Shown: positions 54,437 through 63,035 of the stretch, one piece after another
How positions within the stretch are numbered: the first letter of the stretch is position 1
Layout of the letters: each line of letters starts with the position of its first letter
Source: Scytonema sp. UIC 10036
GTDB taxonomy: Bacteria; Cyanobacteriota; Cyanobacteriia; Cyanobacteriales; Nostocaceae
Length of the DNA stretch: 64,000 nucleotides
Direction: 5' to 3'
NCBI RefSeq assembly: GCF_009725235.1
Contig: NZ_WJFC01000040.1
Location: 1 to 64,000, forward strand
The notes under the pieces: generated by a model
Databases searched by the model: none
The model's input: only the letters and a program-made list of their open reading frames with translations
What the model was told of the DNA's origin: nothing
Position numbers and translations under genes: made by a program

Positions 54437-55186
54437 ATGAGTAAGTGGGCGATTTTGAGTGGAATTGAGGGAAATTTGATGGCTTATGAGGCTGTGATAG
54501 CAGATATTAAGCGTCAAAGTCGTTGGATAGAGGCATTGTATATTATCGGTGATGTGGTGGGACCCACAAAGGAATGCGAACAACTGGTGGAACGGGTGTG
54601 TTATCCGAGGAAGGGAGAATTAAAACCTTTGATTTGTAAGGGATGGTGGGAGGAACAGTGTTTGATTTTACACGGTCTTAGTGGAACGGGGGAACCAACT
54701 GAGTTAATGACGAGATATGGAGGGGAAACGGTTAAGTTACTGTGGGATTGTGTCTCCCGTCAAACCGTACAATGGATAAGGACGCTTGATTTTGGTTTTT
54801 TTGAGTTAGATTGTTTGTTAATTCACGGTACAACAGTTTCTGTAGACGAGGAACTGACTCCGGAAACCCCTCCCATTCAAATGCTCGATAGGTTGTTACG
54901 GATGCAAGCTAACAACTTGTTTTGTGGTCGTTCTGGTTTGGCTTTTGAGTATCAATTACAATCGGGTTCTATTACGACAGAAGTAACGACTCTCGATCGC
55001 CAATCTTCCAATACTATTAATATCAACTCACGTCAAGTTATTGGTGTAGGGAGTGTGGGACGCACTTTTGGAGAAGCTACTTATACCCTCTATGACCCTG
55101 GTACAAACCAAGTAGAATTTAAAAGCGTTCGCTATGGAATAAGTAAGGGGTTTGGGAGCGACAAAATCAAAGCTAGTTCAAATTAA
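54437..55186 (+). CDS. Degenerate metallophosphoesterase-like protein lacking metal ligands
   Basis: A 249-residue paralogue of the upstream phosphoesterase in overall layout: KWAILSGIEGNLMAYEAVIADI, IIGDVVGPTKECEQLVERV, ICKGWWEEQ, CLLIHGTTVS, LFCGRSGLAFE and GVGSVGRTFGEATYTLYDP. The metal motifs are gone: DxHGN has become GIEGN, N-H has become KGWWEE and GHTH has become GRSG. The frame is otherwise intact and well conserved in style. It therefore looks like a pseudoenzyme, perhaps a regulatory partner. I start at 54437 (MSKWAIL), directly after the tandem repeat. Confidence 0.65.
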   Translation: MSKWAILSGIEGNLMAYEAVIADIKRQSRWIEALYIIGDVVGPTKECEQLVERVCYPRKGELKPLICKGWWEEQCLILHGLSGTGEPTELMTRYGGETVKLLWDCVSRQTVQWIRTLDFGFFELDCLLIHGTTVSVDEELTPETPPIQMLDRLLRMQANNLFCGRSGLAFEYQLQSGSITTEVTTLDRQSSNTININSRQVIGVGSVGRTFGEATYTLYDPGTNQVEFKSVRYGISKGFGSDKIKASSN

Positions 55187-55381
55187 GTTTAAATCTCTAT
55201 CTGCACTTTCTTTTCAGTACACTCACTACTCATAGATGAAAAGCTATTTTAATGAAATAGCCAAAAAAAACTAAATATTACTTTTTCTTACAATCTAGTC
55301 AATTGCTTAAATAAAAAGGATTATGATTGTTCCCAGAAATTTGTTCGACGCCGCTCTCTAAATACTCACGAGGAAAACAAA

Positions 55382-55771
55382 ATGTCACTGAACGTTAGTG
55401 TGCATCTCGTTGCTCAAGCCGAAGTAGGTAAAGTCAATGAAGCAGAATTTGTTGACATTATCAGGGAATCATTACCTTACGCTTGGGGAATTGTAGAAGG
55501 TCTTGCAGAACGTCTAGCAAGAGGAGAAGAATGGGCTAACCATTGTGTTGCACCACCAACTGAAAAGCATAGATCGCAATTATTAAGGATGATAGGTGGA
55601 GATGCAATCCGTGGAGCGGTTGAGCGTTATTTTGAAGTAAAATTAGCATTTCAAAACTGCCACAACCTTGCTGTTTTTCGACCAGAAAATCTAGATTTTC
55701 CTGCTTACCTAAATTTTATTTCAATTGAAAGTCAAATTCTCAACCAAACGCCAGAATTAGTAGACTGTTAA
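55382..55771 (+). CDS. SCO5389-like conserved protein
   Basis: A 129-residue protein: MSLNVSVHLVAQAEVGKVNE, EFVDIIRESLPYAWGIVEGLA, then CVAPPTEKHRSQLLRMIGGDAIRGAVERYFEVKLAFQNCHNLAVF and a conserved end SQILNQTPELVDC. The pattern agrees with a family I know from actinobacteria as SCO5389-like. No function is known to me. The two Cys-His positions (QNCHN; final DC) could bind metal. It has its own AT-rich upstream region of 195 bp and lies between the CobW/phosphoesterase trio and an IS630 remnant. Confidence 0.65.
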   Translation: MSLNVSVHLVAQAEVGKVNEAEFVDIIRESLPYAWGIVEGLAERLARGEEWANHCVAPPTEKHRSQLLRMIGGDAIRGAVERYFEVKLAFQNCHNLAVFRPENLDFPAYLNFISIESQILNQTPELVDC

Positions 55772-55798
55772 ATAAGAGAGTTGAAGGATTGAGTGGTA

Positions 55799-57012
55799 AA
55801 TAAGTAAGTCTGCGGGAAAATTCATCAGTATGTAACGAAAGGTTAAGCAAAGCTATTGGAGTTAAATTTAACACGTTGTGTACTGTAGTTTCCTCTTTCT
55901 CCTCTAGCTTGAACACCATCAATTACGGTATAGGCAAGTTCTAGCTCGTTATCAAACATTTTTCCTGCCAGTTCATCCTTTTTCAGGTGTTGCCATTCCA
56001 ATTCAACCCTTGTTCATTTGCGAGCAATATTTTGGCAAAAAGAAGATGTACAAACCCATTTGTTCCCACTTTGGCCATAATTTTTGTACCTGCTTACATC
56101 GATGTATTGGGCCGTTATCCTGCACTATGACTCGAATGCGCCCTATATTTTGAGCATTTTGGGCTTCCAACTCCATCATCTGGATGTAAGATTTACGACT
56201 AACACCTCCAATCACCAAACCGTAAATAAAACTGATTAAAGGTTGAAAAAAGCCAATAATACTTAATCTGCGACCACGACGTTGGGTTTGTTCCAGATGT
56301 TTTTGCTCACCTCGTTTGTAGTAGGTGTAACTAGGCTCACTCCACGCACAAAACCCTGATTCATCCAAATATTTTAGGTCTATTTCTCCGGCAGCCGCAG
56401 CTAATTCCAGCATATCTAAGTCTGCTTGCTTTTTTTCCCGTATTACGGGGTCTTGTTTTGCTTTGTGGCTTTTTCTAGTTCGTTTCCAAATGATCCCCTT
56501 TTTTTGAGTACCCGTCTTAATCTGTCGGGACTCAGTTTAATAGAGCGTTAGCGAAGCTCCTCGCTTTGCGAGGCTCGCTTTCTAATTTTTGGGTTAGTTG
56601 AAGACTGTTGTATGTACGCGGTTCCTGTTTCAGGCATTCTTCCAAAAACACTATGTCAACTTCTGTGTATTTCGGTTTGCCCCCTCGACCTGGTTTATCC
56701 CAAAGTCCTTCTAGACCATGCTTTTCCCATTTATGTAAAACCTCTCTCACTGTTTGTGGACTCCAGTTAAAGTGAGCTGCTATTTTCAAGGGCGTACCAA
56801 CCATGTGCATTTAACCTGATTACTTCTACTCGGTCTTTAACTTTCTGTGATGTGTACCCAGTTCTCAGGTTTAATAGGGTTCGGTCTTGCTCAGGAGTCA
56901 GAAATACCCTTAAACGAGCGCCCATACTTTAGTCACCTCGGTAGATACATTTTCCGTATTTATTTATCTTTACATAGTTTGGTTTTTTCTCGCCGACCTA
57001 CTTAAGTTTTTA
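55799..57012 (-). mobile_element. IS630-family element, inactivated
   Basis: The transposase runs from 56925 to 55843 on the minus strand. It starts MGARLRVFLTPEQDRTLLNLR, frameshifts near 56815, and continues with the HTH (HFNWSPQTVREVLHKWEKHG). It resumes as KLSPDRLRRVLKKRGIIWKRT and the DDE domain (LDESGFCAW; VIVQDNGPIH), frameshifts near 56005 and ends ELEWQHLKKDELAGKMF. A palindromic repeat interrupts it at about 56540-56585. Imperfect inverted ends are AAGTAAGTCTGCGGGAAAA and AAGTAGGTCGGCGAGAAAA, with TA at the borders. Dead without repair. Confidence 0.85.
56540..56585. repeat. Palindromic repeat inserted in the IS630 transposase
   Basis: AGCGTTAGCGAAGCTCCTCG with CTTTGCGAGGCTCGCT interrupts the frame between QLTQKLE and KLSPDRLRR. 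The GCGAGCCTCGC-type palindrome is a mobile repeat seen in many cyanobacteria. Confidence 0.7.
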
Positions 57013-57482
57013 TGTACTTCTATAAAATTTTGGAAAAGTACCTACATTCTCTAAAATGGCGGAGTTGTTTAGATTATATTCAAATTAAGCACGTGAAGGT
57101 ATGTAAGCTATTCCACTGAGGTTAATTGACACACAGGAGCGTTAGTATTAATATAACGATAACCAGTATATTTATACGAGTTTAATGGCTCAAACCTTGC
57201 CTAGTTAAAAGCTAGGTAGGGGTTTGTTTATTTTTGTTAGATTGCTTGCTATGCTTGCTTTTGATCTGTTACCCCTCCATCTAAAGTTCTAGCTCAAAAT
57301 TTTGATTATTTATATCCAATGTGATACCTGTAAAATAGAAAATATCCCTATAAGCAAGGGAAATTTATACCATTTAGTTAGAAACTGGGAGTCATTCAGG
57401 CTCGCCAGTTTTTATTTATGAGAGATTATTACCGCTATCACGCTCACGTAACAGTTGCCGATCGCATCTTCTCCAGTTAATA
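57013..57482. other. Intergenic region with a terminator-like hairpin
   Basis: No gene. At 57193-57225 AAACCTTGCCTAG pairs with CTAGGTAGGGGTTT, followed by GTTTATTTTTG, a possible rho-independent terminator on the plus strand. No intact gene precedes it, so it may be an orphan of a lost gene. Confidence 0.45.
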
Positions 57483-57497
57483 TAATAATTATTTTCA
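57483..57497. promoter_or_regulatory. Zur-box-like palindrome before the FAD oxidoreductase gene
   Basis: TAATAATTATTTTCA matches the recalled Zur palindrome at 12 of 14 positions, 34 bp before the ATG at 57532. The region is AT-rich, which lowers its weight. Confidence 0.45.
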
Positions 57498-57531
57498 TAT
57501 AGAGTTGGATTGTCCAACAGCAACGCAATTT

Positions 57532-58779
57532 ATGACCGCTATTCCCGCAAAAATAGACCTAGCGCTTATTGGTGCAGGTCCTCATGCTCTTACCTTGATT
57601 ACCCACTTGTTGCAAAAACGGCAGACAATATGGGGTAAATTCCTTATATTTGATTCAAGTGGCAAGTGGATGAGTCGGTGGGAACATCAATTTGCTGCTT
57701 TGGAAATTCCCCATTTGCGATCGCCCGCCGTTCACCATCCCGATCCAAATCCTTTCGCTTTACGGAAATTTGTTGAATCTCAACACCGTTCCCAAGAATT
57801 ATTTTCTCCCTACGATCTACCAGGAACTCAACTATTTCGAGATTTTTGTCAAGATATGATTCGAGTTCGCCAGTTGCACGAGCAAGTCATTCCCTTGGCA
57901 GTTAGGAGCATTGAACCATTACCACATCGTTTTCATCCTCGATTTCGCCTGGTCTTACAAGACGGACAGACTATAATTGCACGGAGGGTAGTGCTGGCAA
58001 CTGGCAATGGTGAACTTCAGATACCTAATTGGGTAAATGAAATTCACTCAGCATACCCTCAAGATAGGCTTTGTCACTCACAAACAATCGATCTCCGGAA
58101 ATTGCAATTGAAGGGTGAAAGAGTGTTGATTGTGGGTGGCGGATTGACAAGCGGACATTTGGCAGTCAGCGCTATTTCTCGTGGTGCGAAGGTTCATTTG
58201 ATGCTTCGGCGTAATTTATCAGAAAAGTTATTTGATGCTGAACCGGGTTGGTTGGGGCCAAAGTATCTCAAAGGATTTTTTGCTCAATCAGATTGGGAGC
58301 AACGCGTTGTCATGATTCAGCAAGCGAGAAACGGTGGTTCCATGACACCGGCAATGGTCACACAACTGCGGCAACAAGTGCATCGCAGCAATCTCAGAAT
58401 TGATGAAAACTGTCAAGTCGTCAAAGCTCAGTGGTTGGGTAATCATTGGCACGTAGAATGTCAGGATGGCACTCATACTGAGTGCGATCGTATTTGGCTG
58501 TCTACTGGTACTAAATTCGATGTTCTTGGTGAACCTATATTAAAAGATATTTTAGAGGTGTACCCTACCACGATTGTTAAAGGTTTGCCCGTGTTAGATA
58601 CTTGTTTGCGTTGGCCTGGTTGTGAATTATTTATCATGGGTGGCTTGGCTGCTTTACAAGTGGGACCAACAGCACGGAATTTATCAGGTGCAAGAATGGC
58701 TTGTGAGAAAATTGTCCCAGCTATTGTGAAGCCAAGTGTAGCTCTTTCCCACGCGATCGCTGGAATACAAGCAAGTTAA
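57532..58779 (+). CDS. FAD/NAD(P)-binding oxidoreductase (monooxygenase-like)
   Basis: A 415-residue flavoprotein resembling the lysine/ornithine N-monooxygenase and YpdA-like group. The FAD fold is IDLALIGAGPHALTLITHLL, followed by LEIPHLRSPAVHHPDPNP. A second fold, RVLIVGGGLTSGHLAVSAI with RGAKVHLMLRR, binds NAD(P)H. The ATGNGELQIPNWV segment and the C-terminal FIMGGLAALQVGPTARNLSGAR complete the FAD site. The substrate is unknown. The frame is open from a TTG at 57505; I prefer the ATG at 57532. A Zur-like palindrome upstream would make it part of the zinc response. Confidence 0.75.
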   Translation: MTAIPAKIDLALIGAGPHALTLITHLLQKRQTIWGKFLIFDSSGKWMSRWEHQFAALEIPHLRSPAVHHPDPNPFALRKFVESQHRSQELFSPYDLPGTQLFRDFCQDMIRVRQLHEQVIPLAVRSIEPLPHRFHPRFRLVLQDGQTIIARRVVLATGNGELQIPNWVNEIHSAYPQDRLCHSQTIDLRKLQLKGERVLIVGGGLTSGHLAVSAISRGAKVHLMLRRNLSEKLFDAEPGWLGPKYLKGFFAQSDWEQRVVMIQQARNGGSMTPAMVTQLRQQVHRSNLRIDENCQVVKAQWLGNHWHVECQDGTHTECDRIWLSTGTKFDVLGEPILKDILEVYPTTIVKGLPVLDTCLRWPGCELFIMGGLAALQVGPTARNLSGARMACEKIVPAIVKPSVALSHAIAGIQAS

Positions 58780-58956
58780 TTAAGCATTAACTCAATGAAA
58801 AGACAATAGCATTATATAGCGTTTCTTAGTCTGCTGAGGTACAGATTTATCTGCGTCCATCTGCTACAGGCTGCGGTTAATTATTTCTTAGAGTACCTCA
58901 CGAATGTGGGAATTGCTATGTGCGAGTGGTACGAGGATGACTACTCAAAACAAAAA

Positions 58957-58986
58957 TCCCCGTTGACACGCGTATCAACAGGGGGA
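58957..58986. terminator. Rho-independent terminator for the minus-strand gene at 59012
   Basis: TCCCCGTTGA and TCAACAGGGGGA pair with one bulge around ACACGCGTA. On the minus strand it is followed by TTTTTG. It lies 26 bp after the stop of the acidic protein gene. Confidence 0.7.
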
Positions 58987-59011
58987 AGAAAGATAAACTT
59001 TTCATTAAGAC

Positions 59012-59506
59012 TTAAGCAGCAATACCAAGAGCTGGTTCGTGAAGTTCAAATTTCTTTGCATCATTAGCCCACACGTTGTAATCACTATCAGACTGGCGTT
59101 TATAAAAGATTCTGTGACCCTCATCATCGTCCGCAGGTTCTACAGAGAAGAGAACAGATACTGTAATTTGCTCTGGTCCTGTTTCTTGTTCTTCAACGGA
59201 AATCGTAGCAGAGTAAAATTGTATTCCATTGATGTCGATTGTCTTATCAAATTTTAATATTTCACTGTGAAAGTCTACTTCCAAATCATGTTGCCAAAGA
59301 AAATTAGCGGTGCCCTTCTTTGCAGTTAGAATGAAAGTTCCTACATTTGGAGCAAGAAATCCTACCTCAGGTGCAGCATCACTGACAGCCTTTCCATGTG
59401 ACGGATCTACATTGAAAGTTTTGGGAAACATATAAAAAACCTCTAAATTGACTATTAAATTTTGGACAATTGGTGAAACTTCTGTCATAGCAGTTTTCAA
59501 TTGCAT
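59012..59506 (-). CDS. Acidic protein of unknown function
   Basis: A 164-residue acidic protein (or 158 from the ATG at 59488, MTEVSPIVQ). It is beta-rich in appearance: VGTFILTAKKGTANFLWQHDLEVDF, INGIQFYSATISVEEQE, ITVSVLFSVEPADDDEGHRIFY. There is no signal peptide or membrane helix. No family is recognised. It is followed by a good terminator, so it is probably expressed as a single gene. Confidence 0.65.
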   Translation of the reverse strand: MQLKTAMTEVSPIVQNLIVNLEVFYMFPKTFNVDPSHGKAVSDAAPEVGFLAPNVGTFILTAKKGTANFLWQHDLEVDFHSEILKFDKTIDINGIQFYSATISVEEQETGPEQITVSVLFSVEPADDDEGHRIFYKRQSDSDYNVWANDAKKFELHEPALGIAA

Positions 59507-59737
59507 ACAACACTGTAGAAACGTTATACGTAATGTCTCTACAGCCTATTTGTATGCGAGCTAAATAAGAACTGCTATGGTTATCATGTTAGGTAAGATA
59601 GAGGAATTTAAGCGGTACCCCTCAGGGTGGTTTTGGCAAGTTCATCAAGAAAAGCAGAGGGCAGAAAGAAATTCTGACTCCTGACCTCTGCCAGTGAGCG
59701 AATGTTCAAGGGTTTGAGACCGCATTTTTCATGCCTA
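59507..59737. other. Junction between the acidic-protein gene and the ABC permease genes
   Basis: No gene. This is where the 18-kb block separating permeases from ATPases would end. AGAAAAGCAGAGGGCAGAAAG-like low-complexity DNA is present; no inverted ends are seen. Confidence 0.35.
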
Positions 59738-60604
59738 TTATCCTTGGCTGGTCTTGGGATCGAACAAAGCACGCAAACTTTGACCTAAAATATCAAAAGT
59801 TTGCACGGCAATCAGCAGAGCAACTCCAGGCAAGACTGCTAGCCACCAGTAGCCAGCAGATAGATAACGCATTGATTCTGAGAGAATAATACCAATTGCA
59901 GGAGTTTCTGGTGGAAGACCTAGCCCTAAAAACGTCAGCCCTGCTTCATGAAGGATTGCATGGGGAAATAGCAACACTAATCCCACGAGAAACTGTGGCA
60001 CTAGATGAGGAAGCATATGATGGCGGGCAATCCAGAGTGGAGAATGTCCCAGTTTTGCCGAAAGTTGTACGTAGTCAGAACTTTTCAGTTGCAACACTTC
60101 TGCTCGCAGCAATCGCGCTAAAGCCATCCAATGTGTCAGAGTTATGGAAATAAAAACTCCCGGTATGCCACCCCCTACCGCAAAAGCAATCAAAATAATC
60201 AATACCAAATGAGGTAAACTGAAGAAAACATCAATTATCCATGTAACAACAGCATCTACAATACCTCCCATCGTTGCTGAGAGAGTTCCAATAACCAGAG
60301 CAACGATCGCACTACAAAACGCTGTCAGCAACCCTATTGTTAAACTGAAGCTCAGACCGTGTAAGGTACGAGTGAGCATATCTCTCCCCAACCAATCCGT
60401 ACCAAATGGATGAGCCAAGGAAGGCGGCTGATTTCGTGCGAGCAAATTAATCTCTAGGCCTGCTTCGCCAGCAATTTGAGTCCCTAATAGTAGCAGACTC
60501 AGAACTATCACACATAGGGTAATAAGAGTCAGCGTGCGACTTCTACGATTGCCTAAAGTGAGCGAGGGTCTTAACGGGAAGGTTTGAGGAAGAAATAGTT
60601 TCAT
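59738..60604 (-). CDS. ABC permease of the peptide/nickel family (DppC/NikC-like)
   Basis: A 288-residue inner-membrane permease with about six helices. The family start is HPFGTDWLGRDMLTRTLHG, a marker of the DppC/NikC group. FSLPHLVLIILIAFAVGGGIPG and the EAA loop DYVQLSAKLGHSPLWIARHHMLPHL follow, and the C-terminus is LTFLGLGLPPETPAIGIILS. It starts within the stop of the DppB-like gene (ATGA overlap), so the two are coupled. No ATPase gene follows; the nearest candidates are at 39.8-41.3 kb in the same orientation. Confidence 0.9.
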   Translation of the reverse strand: MKLFLPQTFPLRPSLTLGNRRSRTLTLITLCVIVLSLLLLGTQIAGEAGLEINLLARNQPPSLAHPFGTDWLGRDMLTRTLHGLSFSLTIGLLTAFCSAIVALVIGTLSATMGGIVDAVVTWIIDVFFSLPHLVLIILIAFAVGGGIPGVFISITLTHWMALARLLRAEVLQLKSSDYVQLSAKLGHSPLWIARHHMLPHLVPQFLVGLVLLFPHAILHEAGLTFLGLGLPPETPAIGIILSESMRYLSAGYWWLAVLPGVALLIAVQTFDILGQSLRALFDPKTSQG

Positions 60605-61590
60605 GAGTGAGTCTTTCCTATACGGATGCGGGGATCGACAATTTGATAGATAATATCGGCTAACAGATTGCCCGTGAAAACAAAGATGGCGCTGAAAAAA
60701 ACAATACCTACCAGTAAGGGGACATCACTCCGTTGGGCTGCTTCAGTTGTGGCGTCTCCCAGTCCGGGATAACCAAATACTTTTTCAGCCAGTACAGAAC
60801 CGCCAAACAGTTCGCTCAGAGATGCGAATTGCAAAGATATAGCAGGTAAGGCAATATTGCGTAGACCGTGATACCGAATAAATCCTAACTTTGTCTCTCC
60901 ACGTGCAAAGGCAAAAAGAGCATAGTTGCTGTTGAGAACTTCAATGAGTTTTTCTCTTGTATGCAACGCAATACTGGAGACGCCAATGGCACTCAATGTG
61001 AGAGCCGGTAGGAGTAAATGATTGAGTCTCTGCCAAAGACTGACATTTTTAAGGAGAACTCCTGGTGGTGAAGCGCAGCAAATAGGAAATATATGTAAAT
61101 TGACCGAAAATACAATCAGCAACAACAACGCTATCCAAAAAACGGGAGCCGATGAAAGAGTGTAAGCATAAAGGCGAATGGCTCTATCCATCCCAGACCC
61201 TTCTTTCATTCCTGCAAGAATGCCCAGCACAAATCCTAAAATACCAGAAAACACACAAGCTAAACCCATCAACCAAAGAGACGCAGCAAAGCGATCGCCG
61301 ATTGTAGCAGCAACAGATTGATTGTAAGTTATTGAGGTACCTAAATTTCCTTGCAGTAGCTGTCCCAACCACAGAAAAAAGCGCGTTGTCATTGGCCGAT
61401 CTAGCCCCCAACGCTCGGCTATCAATTGCCGTTGCTCTTCGCCAACGTGAAAGATATCAGCACCAATGTAAGCACTAACGGGATCGATAGGGGATAAACT
61501 CACCAGAACAAATGTGCAAATAGAAACAGTTGCTAGTAACAACAACAGGTGCAGGAATTTTTGGAGAATAAATCGAAGCAAAAATTTCAT
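60601..61590 (-). CDS. ABC permease of the peptide/nickel family (DppB/NikB-like)
   Basis: A 329-residue permease, partner of the DppC-like protein. It has the N-terminal LLRFILQKFLHLLLLLATVSICTFVLVSL helix, then LSPIDPVSAYIG, WGLDRPMTTRFFLWLGQLLQGNLGTSITY, the EAA loop (SNYALFAFARGETKLGFIRYHGLRN) and the end DIIYQIVDPRIRIG. It seems intact. Only six bases separate it from the remnant of a binding-protein gene upstream. The family carries peptides, nickel or metal-opine complexes. The substrate here is unknown, though the metal setting makes a metal chelate plausible. Confidence 0.9.
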   Translation of the reverse strand: MKFLLRFILQKFLHLLLLLATVSICTFVLVSLSPIDPVSAYIGADIFHVGEEQRQLIAERWGLDRPMTTRFFLWLGQLLQGNLGTSITYNQSVAATIGDRFAASLWLMGLACVFSGILGFVLGILAGMKEGSGMDRAIRLYAYTLSSAPVFWIALLLLIVFSVNLHIFPICCASPPGVLLKNVSLWQRLNHLLLPALTLSAIGVSSIALHTREKLIEVLNSNYALFAFARGETKLGFIRYHGLRNIALPAISLQFASLSELFGGSVLAEKVFGYPGLGDATTEAAQRSDVPLLVGIVFFSAIFVFTGNLLADIIYQIVDPRIRIGKTHS

Positions 61591-61596
61591 AGGACT

Positions 61597-61897
61597 TCAC
61601 TTACAAATCCATTGCCATTGAGGTAAGTTAGATACAATTGTCTCTTGATAATGATTCGTTTGTTCAGTTTGTTTGCCAATATCCAGACAATTGCTAACTA
61701 AGTAAGTCTTGTGGAAGTTGACCATCCAGGCATACGCAGCATCACCTTTGGGAGTTACGCCCGTTTGCCCGTTCCACTGCACTAATTTGTAAGGTCCCGA
61801 ACCGATGGGATTGCGAGCATAGTTGTTGTTATGAGAGTGTTTGGGAACAATACCCAAGGTTGTCAGCTCCTCTGTGAACGTAATTTGAGGTAGCCCC
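61597..61897 (-). pseudogene. Relic of a peptide/nickel ABC binding protein
   Basis: Open from about ITFTEELTTLGIVPKH, then RNPIGSGPYKLVQWN, a hallmark of SBP_bac_5 binding proteins. It then jumps to the C-terminal end (TGVTPKGDAAYAWMVNFHKT, then SNCLDIGKQTEQ and NLPQWQWICK). The N-terminal half and a middle section are missing. It directly precedes the two permease genes, as the binding-protein gene does in such operons. Without it the permeases need another binding protein. Confidence 0.75.
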
Positions 61898-61899
61898 GC

Positions 61900-62045
61900 A
61901 CTCGATATCCTGATGAAAACGGATTGGCACGGTTCCGGGTAACACCACTGACGTTTTCAGTGAACTCTTCGAGACGTGTCAGCCCGCGATCGCTACCATA
62001 ACTGTAGCTAGTCCCAGTTTCATCAGTAGATGCAATTTGGCCATC
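61900..62045 (-). pseudogene. Possible relic of a TonB-receptor plug region
   Basis: The minus strand reads DETGTSYSYGSDRGLTRLEE, FTENVSGVTRNRANPFSSGY and RVRGYL. The NVSGV and RVRG elements recall the plug of TonB-dependent receptors. It joins the binding-protein relic at about 61897. Short and decayed. Confidence 0.3.
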
Positions 62046-62344
62046 AAGTCCTCACACCAAAGTTGTTCAAGCTTTAACAAACTCTTAATTTCCACAGATA
62101 ACTGACGTTAACTGATGGAATTTGGTTTTGTTATACCTTTAACTTAATACCATACTCTTTGGTAACAACAATCATTTGTCATAAAATATTGAAAATCTTC
62201 GCAATCTTTAGTTCCAAGCGAATCCGCTTTGTTACGTCCTTAGTGGAGTGATCGCTAAATGGGAAAAAAGTCAGATTGTGGGTTGTGAGAATTGCATCAC
62301 TCATGTGGGAAAAGATTTTTGCGAATTGCGTTTTAAAATAACTA

Positions 62345-62507
62345 TGATAACCGTGCTGGACAAAAAGCTCGATATAAAGGTGAAATTTTTCCATCTAACC
62401 AACCTGTCGGTAACTATGGAGAAAATTCATTTGAGTTTTTTCAAACGGATAGAGATAAAAATAGAAAAGGCATTATAGCTATAGATTTAATGAGGTGGGA
62501 ATTATGA
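62345..62507 (+). pseudogene. Partial small gene overlapping the XRE regulator (possible toxin partner)
   Basis: An open frame without a start reads NNYDNRAGQKARYKGEIFPS, NYGENSFEFFQTDRDKN and KGIIAIDLMRWEL, and its TGA overlaps the ATG of the next gene (ATGA). The composition is clearly protein-like. The upstream part lies in another frame (MIAKWEKSQIVGC to GKDFCELRF, 62248 onward), so a frameshift probably broke one gene. The coupling to an XRE-type antitoxin-like gene suggests a toxin, but the family is not recognised. Confidence 0.4.
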
Positions 62508-63019
62508 TTAAAAATGAACATCAATATCAAGTTAGTCAGGAAAGGATTGCTAAGTTGAAAAAATCTATAGCTACAATGGATAAAGATGAAGCAGCTATTC
62601 AGAAAGACTACACGCGGTACTTACAGAACCGAGGAGCCTTACAATGTCACATAGAACAGTTAGAAACTGAAATAGCTGAATACGAAATACTAATTAATTG
62701 TACAAAAAATCAACCAATTACAATTAAAGTAGAGTCTTTTCATAAATTACCAGATACTTTAATCAAAGCTAGAATTGCTGCTAAAATTAGTATTGATGAA
62801 CTGGCTGCAATGTTAGGTATTGAAAGCGCAAGAGTTTTGGAATACGAAAAAACTGATTATCAATGTGCTAGCTTTGTTGAAATCCTCGAAGTCATCACAG
62901 TATTAGGTGTAGAATTTGAAAATGCCACTGTACGTGTAGACTTTGAAGAAATAGAATATGTCAAGAAAGTTATTGAGAAATGGGATAAAGAAAAAGCAAG
63001 TGCAACGAGTAAAGTGTAA
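62504..63019 (+). CDS. XRE-family helix-turn-helix protein with coiled coil (antitoxin-like)
   Basis: A 171-residue protein. The N-terminal 75 residues are a charged coiled coil (VSQERIAKLKKSIATMDKDE; LQCHIEQLETEIAEYEIL). The HTH follows: LPDTLIKARIAAKISIDELAAMLGIESARVLEYEKTDY, typical of Cro/CI-type DNA binding. This layout is common among antitoxins of type II-like pairs. It starts at the ATG at 62504, overlapping the stop of the partial upstream gene, with AGGTGG as ribosome site. Confidence 0.75.
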   Translation: MIKNEHQYQVSQERIAKLKKSIATMDKDEAAIQKDYTRYLQNRGALQCHIEQLETEIAEYEILINCTKNQPITIKVESFHKLPDTLIKARIAAKISIDELAAMLGIESARVLEYEKTDYQCASFVEILEVITVLGVEFENATVRVDFEEIEYVKKVIEKWDKEKASATSKV

Positions 63020-63035
63020 TAACCCAAGTAGCTAG

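Noticed and set aside
57300..57480. Riboswitch before the FAD protein
   Set aside because: No conserved riboswitch core could be recognised; the region is simply AT-rich.
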